From: Candidatus Amunia macphersoniae
GTDB lineage: Bacteria > Chloroflexota > Dormibacteria > Aeolococcales > Aeolococcaceae
Assembly: GCA_016464795.1 (NCBI GenBank)
Contig: JAEKNN010000012.1
Location: 1-64,000 of the forward strand
Length of the DNA: 64,000 nucleotides
Reading direction: 5' to 3'
A model generated the notes under the pieces. It saw nothing but the letters and a program-made list of their open reading frames with translations. It made no database searches and was not told where the DNA came from. A program made the position numbers and the translations under genes. This document shows, in pieces, positions 26,806 to 34,854 of this stretch. Within the stretch, counting starts at the first letter, position 1, and every line of letters begins with the position of its first letter.

Positions 26806-28550
26806 TGGTCGATGGTCACCTGGGCGACCTGCTTCCACACCGGGGCCGCCAGGGTGGCGCCGAAGCGCTGGACGAAACCCTCATGGGGATAGTTGAGAAC
26901 CACCAGCATGGTGAACTGTGGATTCTTGGCGGGCAGGAACCCGGCGAAGGACACCACCAGGTTGTCTCCGTAGCGTCCGTTCTGGGCGACGCTGGCGGTT
27001 CCCGTCTTGCCGGCCACCTGGCCCTTGAAGGCGGGGATGCGGGCCAACGAGCCCTCACCCCCCTTGTCCTCGACCACACCGGTCATCATCTGGGAGAGCG
27101 TGGCGGCCGCTTCCGCTGAGATCACACGTCGGGTGGTCGGCACCACCGGCGTCGACCGGCCAGTCGAGGGGTCGATCACCGCCTGCACCGCATGCGGTTG
27201 CACCCACACGCCGCCGTTGGCGACGGCGTTGATGGCAGCGAGAACCTCGACCGGGGTCACCTGCACGTGCTGTCCGAAGGCATCCTCGGCGAGGTCGAGC
27301 GGGCTCTGGGAGGGTTGCGCGGGCAGCGGCACGTTCTGCTCACCGGCGAGATCGACGCCGGTGGGAGCGCCGATACCGAAGGCCAGCTGGTTGCTGTAGA
27401 AGGCGTCGGGTCCCATCAACTGGCCGATCTTGATGGCGCCGTTGTTCAGCGACAGGTCGAGCACGTACTGCATGTTGATGGTGCCGTGGGCACGATTGTC
27501 CCAGTCGTGGATGGTGGCGCCGTTGATGGTGGTAGGGCCTTCGTTGAAGGTGTAGCCGGGAGTGATCGCATGGGCGTTGAGGCCGCCGGCGAAGGTCACC
27601 ACCTTTTCCACGGATCCGGGCTCGTACACGTTGGCGACGGCCAGGTCACGGAGACTGGCGATTGGCGAGGCCCAGTAGCTGTTGGCATCGTAGGTCGGCG
27701 CCTGCGCCCACGCCTTGATGGTCCCCGACTTGGTGTCCATCATGATCAGCGTTCCTGAGGAGGCCTGGGCGGAGGCCACGCCCTGCGCGAGTGCCTGCTC
27801 GGCCCAGTACTGAACCTGCGAGTCCAACCCCAGCTGCAGATCGTTGCCGTTGCGAGCATCTGCCTGTGGATCGTTGCTCAGGGTGATCGAGTTACCCGCC
27901 ACGTCGCGAACGGTGGATTGGCGGCCGTCGCTGCCGTGGAGCACCGATTCGTAGTACGACTCGAGACCGTACTGACCGTGACCGTCGTTGTTGACGTAAC
28001 CGAGGAGGTTGGCGGCAAAGGACGAACCGCCCACCGGGGAGGGCTCGTACACGCGCTGCTCGGCGGGTACCACAACGATGCCCGGGAGCTGGAGGGCTGT
28101 CAGGCGATCGCTGACATCCTGCGAGACCCCCTTGGACAGGTACACGAAGCGAGTCGGCTTGGAGATCAGCGAGTCGATGCTTGTCGTGTCCATCGACAGC
28201 GCCGGAGCCAGGCGTCGGGCAACGTCCCCTCTGGTGGCGACCTGGATCAATCCCGGGTCCGCGTACACGTCGTAGATGGTGCGATTGCTGACCAGCACAC
28301 GTCCTGTGCTGTCCAGGATGCGCCCGCGCGTCGCCGGGATGACCACGGACTTCTGGTGCAGGGCCGCTGCCGCCGTCGCCAGCGCGGAGTGCTGGCGCAC
28401 CTGCACGTCGAGAAGGCGTGCGGTCAGGGTGATCGCCATCGCCAGGAACGCAAGGGCGAGCCACCTGCTGCGGTGCCTGAAATCCGGGGCGTCGGCGACG
28501 AACCATCCGCGCAGCCGGGGGGATGGGACAGGGTTGCGCCGCCGGCTCAT
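26787..28550 (-). CDS. Class B penicillin-binding protein (FtsI/PBP2 type)
   Basis: Septal transpeptidase partner of FtsW. 587 aa: short cytoplasmic tail, one membrane helix (about 29-50, LALAFLAMAITLTARLL), a pedestal domain with RGRILDSTGRVLVSN, and the transpeptidase domain with SxxK in YEPGSVEKVVTF, SxN in LSLNNGAIKIG and KTG in GKTGTAS. No PASTA repeats. It overlaps ftsL upstream by 4 nt and mraY downstream. Its dcw position supports an FtsI role; no murE or murF follows it, unlike in most dcw clusters. Confidence 0.95.
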   Translation of the reverse strand: MSRRRNPVPSPRLRGWFVADAPDFRHRSRWLALAFLAMAITLTARLLDVQVRQHSALATAAAALHQKSVVIPATRGRILDSTGRVLVSNRTIYDVYADPGLIQVATRGDVARRLAPALSMDTTSIDSLISKPTRFVYLSKGVSQDVSDRLTALQLPGIVVVPAEQRVYEPSPVGGSSFAANLLGYVNNDGHGQYGLESYYESVLHGSDGRQSTVRDVAGNSITLSNDPQADARNGNDLQLGLDSQVQYWAEQALAQGVASAQASSGTLIMMDTKSGTIKAWAQAPTYDANSYWASPIASLRDLAVANVYEPGSVEKVVTFAGGLNAHAITPGYTFNEGPTTINGATIHDWDNRAHGTINMQYVLDLSLNNGAIKIGQLMGPDAFYSNQLAFGIGAPTGVDLAGEQNVPLPAQPSQSPLDLAEDAFGQHVQVTPVEVLAAINAVANGGVWVQPHAVQAVIDPSTGRSTPVVPTTRRVISAEAAATLSQMMTGVVEDKGGEGSLARIPAFKGQVAGKTGTASVAQNGRYGDNLVVSFAGFLPAKNPQFTMLVVLNYPHEGFVQRFGATLAAPVWKQVAQVTIDQWRILP

Positions 28551-29035
28551 GGGGACACCCCGCGAGGCTGATGCACGCCCAGGGCACCGCCGACGGTCGC
28601 CACGAACCGCTGGAGCGGATCACCCCCTGCGGGCGCGCTCGCCACCAGGGGCGCCGGCATGTTCACCACCGGCTTGAGAGGTACGTCGACATACGACCAG
28701 TGCCCCGCCGGCCGCATGCCTAGCGTCTGCGCCGCCGCCACGATGCGCTCAGCGCTCTCGAGGCGCGCGAGATCGCCCGCGAGCTGGGAGTTCTGGCCGC
28801 GCAGCTGCTGGTTCTGCTCTGCCAGGTTGCCCGCCTGGTAGGTGGCCTGTGTGGAGTGCGCGCTCTGGCTCACGTACGCCACTCCCACTCCCGCGAGCGC
28901 TGCGATGAGCGGCAGCAAGGGCAGCGGGGTGCGCGGACCGCCACGACGCAGGCGGGTGCGGCGGGCGGGCGGGTGGTCGTTGACGTGCCTGTCGAGGTCG
29001 TCGGCGGGAAGCTGAAGGTGTGGCTTTCTGGGCAC
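28547..29035 (-). CDS. FtsL-like division protein
   Basis: 162-aa bitopic protein: basic cytoplasmic N-terminus (about 38 residues), one helix (PLPLLPLIAALAGVGVAYV), then a coiled-coil (about 68-105, NLAEQNQQLRGQNSQLAGDLARLES) and a non-conserved extracytoplasmic tail. This layout and the position between rsmH and the PBP gene identify the FtsL slot. GTG 29035 has GGAG 9 nt upstream. Sequence identity in this family is too low for a firm symbol. Confidence 0.8.
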   Translation of the reverse strand: MPRKPHLQLPADDLDRHVNDHPPARRTRLRRGGPRTPLPLLPLIAALAGVGVAYVSQSAHSTQATYQAGNLAEQNQQLRGQNSQLAGDLARLESAERIVAAAQTLGMRPAGHWSYVDVPLKPVVNMPAPLVASAPAGGDPLQRFVATVGGALGVHQPRGVSP

Positions 29036-29092
29036 AGCCCGGATCTCCGTATGGGTGAGACGTTGGGTGGGTGACGGACGGCGACGGCGTGG

Positions 29093-30094
29093 TCAGCGCG
29101 CGTCGTCGAGCCTCTCGGCGACACGGAGCCGGGCGGATCGAGCTCGCGGATTGGTCGCGAGCTCGGCGGCGTCGGGCTTGATCGCCTTGCGGCTGAGGAG
29201 GAGAAGAGAGGCCCGGTGAGCGCAGGTGCAGTGGGTCTGTTGGGGCGGACATAGACAGTTCTGTGCTGCGACGTGGAGTGCGTTCTTGACAATGGTGTCC
29301 TCGAGGGAGTGGAAGGAGACAACCCCAAGACGCCCACCGGGCCGAATGATTCGGATGGCTGCCTGCAGTCCCGCGTTCAGGCTCTCCAGCTCGTGGTTCA
29401 CCTCGATGCGGAGTGCCTGGAATGTGCGTGTGGCCGGGTGGATCCGCTTCGGCCAGAAGCGCCGCGGGATGGCCCGTTCGACCACCTCGCGCAACTGGGT
29501 GGTGGTGGTGAGCTGCCGCTCGGTCCGACTGCGCACGAGGCTGGCGGCGATGGCGCGAGCGAAGCGCTCCTCCCCGTAGGTGCGGATCAGGGCGGTCAGG
29601 TCGGCCTCCGGCCAGCCGTTGACGATGTCGGCGGCAGTGATGTCATCGCGGCGATCCATGCGCATGTCCAGCGGACCATCGAAGCGGAAGCTGAATCCGC
29701 GCACAGGGTCGTCCAATTGCAGCGACGAGAGGCCGAGGTCGAGCACGACGCCGTCGACACGGCCGAGGCGGTGGGCCTCCGCGATCGACTCCAGGTCGGC
29801 GAAATCGCCCTGGACGGCGGTCACCGCGGTGGTTGTGAAGCGCCTCCTGGACAGGTCCACGGCCGTCCGGTCGCGATCGATGGCAAGGATGCGCCCACCG
29901 GGATGAACGCGCTCGAGGAACGCGGCGACGTAGCCTCCGGCGCCCAGGGTGCCGTCGATGTACGTCTGCCCCGGCCGGGGCTGCAGGCTCTCTATGAGGG
30001 GGTGTAAAAGGACCGGCCGGTGACCCGTCGCCTCAGGCGTCGGACCACCGGGCGTGGCAGTGATCTCGTCGTCCATGCCGGCCACGATCGACAT
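29093..30094 (-). CDS. rsmH: 16S rRNA m4C1402 methyltransferase
   Basis: SAM-dependent methyltransferase, formerly MraW. 333 aa with HRPVLLHPLIESL, the SAM motif DGTLGAGGYVAAFL, VVLDLGLSSLQLDDP and GGRLGVVSFHSLEDTIVKN. The ATG at 30094 has AGAGG about 6 nt upstream; a second ATG at 30076 is possible. Second gene of the mra operon. Confidence 0.97.
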   Translation of the reverse strand: MSIVAGMDDEITATPGGPTPEATGHRPVLLHPLIESLQPRPGQTYIDGTLGAGGYVAAFLERVHPGGRILAIDRDRTAVDLSRRRFTTTAVTAVQGDFADLESIAEAHRLGRVDGVVLDLGLSSLQLDDPVRGFSFRFDGPLDMRMDRRDDITAADIVNGWPEADLTALIRTYGEERFARAIAASLVRSRTERQLTTTTQLREVVERAIPRRFWPKRIHPATRTFQALRIEVNHELESLNAGLQAAIRIIRPGGRLGVVSFHSLEDTIVKNALHVAAQNCLCPPQQTHCTCAHRASLLLLSRKAIKPDAAELATNPRARSARLRVAERLDDAR

Positions 30095-30133
30095 GTCGAG
30101 CCTCTGGCGAAGTGGTTGTTGGGGTGAGCTCGG

Positions 30134-30583
30134 TCACTGACGATCGGCAGCCGCGCGCGATCGGGTGCCGATGCGATCGCCGAGCTCGGTGAAGATCTCA
30201 GGATTGAGGGCCAGTACCTCGGCGTCCCAGACCTGCTCGCCAACGATCTCCACGACGTTGGAGACCCCGACAAAGACAGCTCGATCCTGGATCTGCGCAA
30301 AGCTGCGGTGCTCGGGGGTGAGCAAGATCCGGCCCTGCGCGTCGATGTCGACCGGCCGGGCGCCGGCATGGAGGTGGCGCATGAAGAGGCGCTTGTCAGC
30401 TGAGCTCTCGGCCGTCAGGCGGAAGTTCTGCTCGTACTCCTGCCACTCCTGCGCCGGCCGGATCACGAGCCGGTTCTCCGCGCCCGGAGCAACCACGGCG
30501 CCGGCCAGGTCGCGGCGGAACTGAGCCGGAAGCGCCACCCGGCCCTTGGGATCGACGGAATGGCGGAAGCTGCCGTAGAACAC
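30134..30583 (-). CDS. mraZ: Transcriptional regulator MraZ
   Basis: DNA-binding protein of the AbrB-like double-psi fold that usually represses its own dcw operon. 149 aa with two tandem MraZ/SpoVT-AbrB units: GSFRHSVDPKGRVALPAQFR at the start and DIDAQGRILLTPEHR at about 84-98. First gene of the operon. A set of AAAGTGG-type direct repeats lies in its leader (see operator at 30633-30658). Confidence 0.97.
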   Translation of the reverse strand: MFYGSFRHSVDPKGRVALPAQFRRDLAGAVVAPGAENRLVIRPAQEWQEYEQNFRLTAESSADKRLFMRHLHAGARPVDIDAQGRILLTPEHRSFAQIQDRAVFVGVSNVVEIVGEQVWDAEVLALNPEIFTELGDRIGTRSRAAADRQ

Positions 30584-30632
30584 GGCTCAGCCCTCGCCAT
30601 CACGTCGTGCCCACGGCCTCTGCACATTCCTT

Positions 30633-30658
30633 GCCCTTTCACCACTTTCCACCACTTT
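30633..30658 (-). promoter_or_regulatory. mraZ: Candidate MraZ operator (AAAGTGG direct repeats)
   Basis: On the minus strand three direct repeats are stacked with 9-10 bp spacing: AAAGTGG (30652-30658), AAAGTGG (30642-30648) and AAAGGGC (30633-30639). MraZ is known to bind direct repeats of this general kind ahead of its own operon. The block sits about 20-45 nt downstream of the predicted -10 box, an ideal place for autorepression. Confidence 0.75.
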
Positions 30659-30676
30659 GCCCCACCAGTGCCGCGA

Positions 30677-30705
30677 AAGGTAGCAGTCTGGCCTCAACGC
30701 GTCAA
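30677..30705 (-). promoter_or_regulatory. mraZ: Promoter of the mraZ-dcw operon
   Basis: Minus strand: -35 TTGACG (30700-30705), 17-bp spacer, -10 TACCTT (30677-30682). Predicted transcription start near 30670, giving a leader of about 87 nt that contains the MraZ repeats. Confidence 0.7.
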
Positions 30706-30761
30706 TGCGAACAGATGTACCTGTCGTGTCGCCTCGCTCGGCGGCCGTGGCGGCGCCGAGA

Positions 30762-30767
30762 TAGAAT
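30762..30767 (+). promoter_or_regulatory. rnpB: -10 box of rnpB
   Basis: TAGAAT ends 6 nt before the predicted RNase P RNA 5' end at 30774. No good -35 hexamer is visible 17 nt upstream. Confidence 0.5.
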
Positions 30768-30773
30768 TGGCTG

Positions 30774-31173
30774 GCAAGCCGGCCGGACGGCCGCGGGCGC
30801 TCGTCGTCCGAGGAAAGTCCGGGCTCCACAGAGCAGGGCGCTGGGCAATACCCAGTCGGGGTGACCCGAAGGAGAGTGCCACAGAAATGACACAGCCGCG
30901 GTGAGAGCCGCGGCAACGGTGAAATGGTGGGGTAAGAGCCCACCGGCGGCCGGGTGACCGGCCGGCCAGGTAAACCCCGTCCGGAGCAAGGCCGAACAGG
31001 GACGAGCGGCTCGCCGCTCAGGGGCTGCTCGCCCCGTGTCCCGGGTCGGGCCGCTGGAGGCGCCGGGCAATCGGCGTCGTAGATGGATGGCCGTCCCCCG
31101 CCGCCGGGGAGCGGCGACCTCGGGGTCGTCAACGAAGCGGTGGGGACAGAACCCGGCTTACAGGCCGGCTTGC
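30774..31173 (+). ncRNA. rnpB: RNase P RNA, bacterial type A
   Basis: Catalytic RNA that trims tRNA 5' leaders. The ends pair as helix P1 (GCAAGCCGGCC at 30774 with GGCCGGCTTGC ending 31173). Conserved cores are present: GAGGAAAGTCCGGGCTCC near the 5' side, the GGTAAACCCC segment, and ACAGAACCCGGCTTACA at the 3' end. About 400 nt, consistent with type A. Divergent from mraZ, convergent with rnhA. No T-run terminator is visible before rnhA. Confidence 0.95.
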
Positions 31174-31194
31174 ACGCTCCCCACCCCGACGTTC

Positions 31195-31659
31195 CTACTC
31201 CAGGGGCAGATCGGCTCGGCGGGTCGATGGTGGCGCGCCGGTGGCCAGCTGTCGCGCCACCGCGCTCACGGCCAGCGCGTCGACTCGCTCGTTGCCCGGC
31301 TCGCCACTGTGGCCGCGAACGTGCTCGAACTGCACGCGCGAGTCCACCAGCGGGTCGATGGTTGGATACAGGTCGAGGTTCGCCTTGCGCTTCCATCGGC
31401 GCTGCAGCCAGTTGATCGCCCCCAGGCTGTCGGTGCGCACCACGATGCGCCAACTGCTGTCGTCGCCGACGCGCGCTCGGACGGCGCGCAGACCTTCGCG
31501 GACCGCCTTGAGCTCCTCACGATTGTTGGTGGTCATCGGCTCCGCACCCGCAGCTTCCTGCACTGAGCCGTCGGGCCATTCCACCCGGAACGCCCATGCG
31601 CCTGCCCCGGGGTTTCCCGAGCAGGCGCCGTCGGTGTAGACGACGACCGTGCCGGTCAC
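31195..31659 (-). CDS. rnhA: Ribonuclease HI
   Basis: Cleaves the RNA strand of RNA-DNA hybrids. The 154-aa protein from GTG 31659 has the catalytic residues in YTDGACSGNPGAGAW (Asp), NNREELKAV (Glu), RTDSLGAINWL (Asp) and GEPGNERVDALA (Asp), with the His in HVRGHSGE. GTG overlaps the stop of the upstream zinc-ribbon gene (GTGA); the frame upstream of it is inside that gene. Confidence 0.95.
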   Translation of the reverse strand: MTGTVVVYTDGACSGNPGAGAWAFRVEWPDGSVQEAAGAEPMTTNNREELKAVREGLRAVRARVGDDSSWRIVVRTDSLGAINWLQRRWKRKANLDLYPTIDPLVDSRVQFEHVRGHSGEPGNERVDALAVSAVARQLATGAPPSTRRADLPLE

Positions 31660-32351
31660 GAGACCACGATCCGGTCGCACCCAGAGCACTGCGCCGGCTC
31701 GCCGGCGAGGCGAATGTGACGCACCTCCGAATTGGCGAAGGGGATGTGACAGCCCCCGCAGCTGTCGGCGGTCAGGTGCACCACAGCCGGCTGCACGCGA
31801 CGGCGGAGCCTTTCGTACAGCGCCAGGTCCGTGGCCTGCTGCGTCGCCGCCAGCTCCGCCCGCTCCCGCTCGTGCTGATCGATCGCCGCTCGCAACGCCG
31901 CCGCCCGCTCCAGCACCTCGCCGGCCCGACCAGCCCGCACCTGCTCCAGCTCGACGGTCGCCCCGTTGGCGTCGCGCTCTCGAGCCGCGGCCGACTCGGC
32001 GGCCTGCATGAGCTCGAGGAGACGGTCATCCTCGACGTCGATCCGCTGCCTCAAGGCCTCCAGCTCGTGCTGCATGCCGAGCAGCTCCTGAGGGTTGCGA
32101 ACCGAGCCTCCGTAGAGGTGCCTGTCCAGCTCCCGGGCACGCTGCCTCAAGCCCTCCACGTGCTTCTCCGCGGTGGCCACGCTGTCCTCGGCGGCTGTCT
32201 GTTCCCGGTGCGCCTTGCGAGCCTGGCGTCGCCGCCGCTCGAGCTCCGGATCCCCGGCGATGGCGGCCTCCGCGTCGCGCAGGCGGGCTGTGTCATGCAC
32301 CACGCGTGCATCGATCTCCTGGAGGCGCAGGAGGTCGCCGCCCCGGCTCAC
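31656..32351 (-). CDS. Coiled-coil protein with C-terminal zinc ribbon (COG1579 type)
   Basis: 231 aa: a long antiparallel helical hairpin (about residues 5-175, heptad Leu/Ala/Arg pattern) and a C-terminal C4 zinc ribbon (CGGCHIPF, then CSGCDRIVV). This architecture is the widespread COG1579/CdsZ family, proposed to bind nucleic acid. Often next to rnhA in actinobacteria-like genomes, as here. Start overlaps the trpD stop (GTGA). Confidence 0.88.
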   Translation of the reverse strand: MSRGGDLLRLQEIDARVVHDTARLRDAEAAIAGDPELERRRRQARKAHREQTAAEDSVATAEKHVEGLRQRARELDRHLYGGSVRNPQELLGMQHELEALRQRIDVEDDRLLELMQAAESAAARERDANGATVELEQVRAGRAGEVLERAAALRAAIDQHERERAELAATQQATDLALYERLRRRVQPAVVHLTADSCGGCHIPFANSEVRHIRLAGEPAQCSGCDRIVVS

Positions 32352-33373
32352 TCAATCCCCTGCGAGACCGCGACCAGACAGTGCAGCGCGGTGCGGGCAG
32401 CGCCCGAGTCGATGGAGGCGCGCGACCGCTCGATGCCGTCGGCCAGGTCGACGGCAACATCCGCCGCCACGATCGCCGCGGCCGCGTTGAGCAGCACCAC
32501 GTCACGGGCGGGTCCTTCGCACCCATCCAGCACCGCGACGATGGCGGCGGCGTTGACGGCGGCGTCCCCGCCGCTGATCGCCTCGCGTGGAGCAGCGCGC
32601 AGTCCCAGCGCCTGGGGGTCGATCTCGAGGTCGCGCACACCCCCCACGGTGACCTCATGGCCGTGGGCGACGCCGTCGAGTCCGAGCTCGTCCATCCCGT
32701 CGGGGCCGATGAACACCAGCGCGTGGACGTGACCGAGCCGGTGCAGCACCCCCGCCATCACCGCCGCCGGCGCACTGCCGGCCACTCCCAGCGCCTGGTG
32801 GCGAACCCGCGCCGGGTTGGCCAGCGGACCGAGGATGTTGAAGACTGTGCGGATGCCGAGCTCGCGGCGGGGGGCTGCCGCGTGGCGCATGGCGGGATGG
32901 AAGGCCGGCGCGAAGATGAAGCCGATTCCGGCCTCGTCGACGCAGCGACGCACACCGGCGGCATCGAGGGTGACCCGCACCCCCAGCTCCTCGAGCACGT
33001 CGGCACTGCCACACCGCGAGGAGGCGGCCCGGTTGCCATGCTTGGCGACCCTGCACCCCGCGCCCGCGGCCACCAGGGCGGCGGCGGTTGAGATGTTGAA
33101 GGTGTTGCTGCCGTCGCCGCCCGTGCCACAGGTGTCCACCGCTCCGGGTTCGAGCTGGACCGGGGTGGCGTGGTCACGCATCGACATCACCATCCCGGTG
33201 AGCTCGTCGACGGACTCGCCCTTGGTGCGCAGAGCGGCGAGCAGAGCACCGATCTGGGCCGGCGTCGCGGTCCCCTCCATGACCGAGTCCATGACTGCGC
33301 GCGCGGTCGGGACGTCCAGCGAGTCGCCGCGGACGATCGTCTCGAGCGCCACGCGCATCAGCACATCGGTCAC
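32348..33373 (-). CDS. trpD: Anthranilate phosphoribosyltransferase-family protein
   Basis: Transfers phosphoribose to anthranilate in tryptophan synthesis. The 341-aa protein from GTG 33373 has GTGGDGSNTFNIST (PRPP loop), KHGNRAASSRCGSADVLE and FAPAFHPAMRH, the family signatures. No other trp gene is nearby. The frame upstream of 33373 is Arg-rich and non-coding; GTG 33373 sits 9 nt after a TACCGT box. Two family members can coexist in a genome, so TrpD function rather than a paralogue is probable, not certain. Confidence 0.92.
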   Translation of the reverse strand: MTDVLMRVALETIVRGDSLDVPTARAVMDSVMEGTATPAQIGALLAALRTKGESVDELTGMVMSMRDHATPVQLEPGAVDTCGTGGDGSNTFNISTAAALVAAGAGCRVAKHGNRAASSRCGSADVLEELGVRVTLDAAGVRRCVDEAGIGFIFAPAFHPAMRHAAAPRRELGIRTVFNILGPLANPARVRHQALGVAGSAPAAVMAGVLHRLGHVHALVFIGPDGMDELGLDGVAHGHEVTVGGVRDLEIDPQALGLRAAPREAISGGDAAVNAAAIVAVLDGCEGPARDVVLLNAAAAIVAADVAVDLADGIERSRASIDSGAARTALHCLVAVSQGIE

Positions 33374-33382
33374 CAGGGCGCG

Positions 33383-33388
33383 ACGGTA
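33383..33388 (-). promoter_or_regulatory. trpD: -10 box (TACCGT), leaderless-type, trpD
   Basis: Lies 9 nt before GTG 33373 on the minus strand, so the transcript would start at or next to the start codon. Divergent from the TATACT box at 33407. Confidence 0.6.
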
Positions 33389-33406
33389 GCATCCGCGGCG
33401 CCGGCC

Positions 33407-33412
33407 TATACT
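33407..33412 (+). promoter_or_regulatory. -10 box (TATACT), leaderless-type, esterase gene
   Basis: Lies 10 nt before ATG 33423; predicted leader about 4 nt. No clear -35 hexamer. Confidence 0.6.
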
Positions 33413-33422
33413 CGGCGCCCCC

Positions 33423-34226
33423 ATGGCAGCCCGGACGTCCATCCCCTTCGACCCGGCGGTGGTGAGTCCCTGGGCGATCGGAGAGGGGCCCAGGGGCGTG
33501 CTCCTGCTGCACGGTTTCGCGGGCACGCCCCCCGAGCTGCGCCGCCTCGGCAACCACCTCGCTGGGCGCGGCTACCGCTGCCGCGGACCCGCTCTGGCCG
33601 GTCACGCCACCACCCCGGAGGCGCTCCTGGCAACCGATCGACGCGACTGGACCCGCTCGGCGCAGGCCGAGCTCGACCGCCTGGCCGGCGAGTGCGAGCA
33701 GGTCATGGTGGTGGGGCAGTCGATGGGCGGCACCATCGCTCTGCACCTCGCCGCCACCGATCTGCGGATCGCGGCTGTGGCCACGCTCGCCGCCCCGGTG
33801 TGGCTCTCGGCGGCGGCGACGCGACTGATCTCCATCGCCAAGTACGTGGTGCGCTGGCACACAGCCGGCAGCGACGTCGATCTCTACGATCCGGTGGCCA
33901 TCGAGGAGCTGTACTCGCACGGACGACGCCCGATGCGCTCGATCCGGGAGTTCACACGGCTTCTCGGTGAGGTGCGCGACGAGCTGGCGATGATCCGCGC
34001 CCCCGTGCTGGTGCTCCACGGCGGCCGCGATCGCACGATCGATCCGGAGAACGCGCTGGAGATCGAGCGCCGCCTGGTCTGCAGCAGCCACGTGGCCCGC
34101 ATCGTCTTTCCGCGCAGCGGCCACGGGATGAGCGTCGACATCGACAGTGAGCCGATCAATGCCGCCGTCACCGACTGGCTCGACAGCCACACCAGCGCGC
34201 CGCTGACACCGTCAGCCGGGCGCTGA
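33423..34226 (+). CDS. Alpha/beta hydrolase, carboxylesterase/monoacylglycerol lipase type
   Basis: 267-aa cytoplasmic esterase-like enzyme. The oxyanion loop LLHGFAGTPPELR, the nucleophile GQSMGGTIAL, the acid in HGGRDRTIDPEN and the His in SGHGMSVDID form the triad. The pattern resembles Est30-like carboxylesterases of Firmicutes. Substrate unknown. ATG 33423 follows a near-leaderless promoter. Confidence 0.88.
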   Translation: MAARTSIPFDPAVVSPWAIGEGPRGVLLLHGFAGTPPELRRLGNHLAGRGYRCRGPALAGHATTPEALLATDRRDWTRSAQAELDRLAGECEQVMVVGQSMGGTIALHLAATDLRIAAVATLAAPVWLSAAATRLISIAKYVVRWHTAGSDVDLYDPVAIEELYSHGRRPMRSIREFTRLLGEVRDELAMIRAPVLVLHGGRDRTIDPENALEIERRLVCSSHVARIVFPRSGHGMSVDIDSEPINAAVTDWLDSHTSAPLTPSAGR

Positions 34227-34228
34227 GC

Positions 34229-34522
34229 TCAGCCGCCGAGCTCCTCGAGAAGGCGACGTGCCAGCTCGGGGTCGATGACCGGGTTGGACGGTGGTCCCTC
34301 GGCGATTGGCTGATGGCGCCGTGACCGACCAGCACCAACGCGCCCGGCGTCACTCCGCGTCACTCCTGTCACGGTGCGACCGCAGGCCCCGCAGCTCAAC
34401 ACCGACGTGCTGGTGCCGGCCCCGGCGTACTCGCGATGGGAGCTGCGGAGCCAGCCTCCGCAGTGCGGGCACAGCCGCGGCGGGGGGCGATGCCCGGGGC
34501 GCGACGCAACACCTCGTTGCAC
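34229..34522 (-). CDS. Small zinc-ribbon protein
   Basis: 97 aa, not recognised as a named family. Two CxxC pairs (LCPHCGGW and SCGACGRT, about 26 residues apart) predict one zinc ribbon; the C-terminus ends in DPELARRLLEELGG, a short helix. GTG 34522 has a perfect AAGGAGGT ribosome site 8 nt upstream, which supports expression. It converges on the esterase gene (2-nt gap). Confidence 0.7.
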   Translation of the reverse strand: MQRGVASRPGHRPPPRLCPHCGGWLRSSHREYAGAGTSTSVLSCGACGRTVTGVTRSDAGRVGAGRSRRHQPIAEGPPSNPVIDPELARRLLEELGG

Positions 34523-34648
34523 GACCTCAGACCTCCTTCACGCAGATTTACCAATGCTTGGTCGCCGCGTGACCGTTGCCACAGGCTGCAAGCGTACGTT
34601 GCCAGCAGCCCCGGTGCCACCGGGTCCAACCAGCCCAGGAGCAAAGAC

Positions 34649-34822
34649 ATGGCAGCTGTAGAACTGCAACGCGAGGTAGACGCCAGCGAGAACGACGCCT
34701 CCGACAGGTACATCCGCCGGCAGCGTCTTGCCGTGTTCCTCGCGGACGCCGTGCGTCACGCGGACGCCATGCTTCGACTCGAGGCCAGCCTTCGCAACTC
34801 CGTGAGGCAGACCGCAGCCTGA
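34649..34822 (+). CDS. Small hypothetical protein, 57 aa
   Basis: ATG 34649 has AGGAG 7 nt upstream. The product is hydrophilic and helical: MAAVELQREVDASEN start, then RYIRRQRLAVFLADAVRHAD and LRLEASLRNS, an amphipathic pattern. No family recognised. A small hairpin (CCCGGT/ACCGGG) lies just upstream, near 34610. It precedes the Nudix gene, which has its own promoter. Confidence 0.6.
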   Translation: MAAVELQREVDASENDASDRYIRRQRLAVFLADAVRHADAMLRLEASLRNSVRQTAA

Positions 34823-34842
34823 TCTGGTGACTGGCGGTCCCG

Positions 34843-34848
34843 TACAGT
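34843..34848 (+). promoter_or_regulatory. -10 box (TACAGT), leaderless-type, Nudix gene
   Basis: Lies 6 nt before ATG 34855, so the mRNA probably begins at the start codon. Confidence 0.55.
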
Positions 34849-34854
34849 GGCTGG

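Noticed and set aside
31174-31194. Terminator directly after rnpB
   Set aside because: No hairpin with a T-run is visible in the 21 nt before the convergent rnhA gene.
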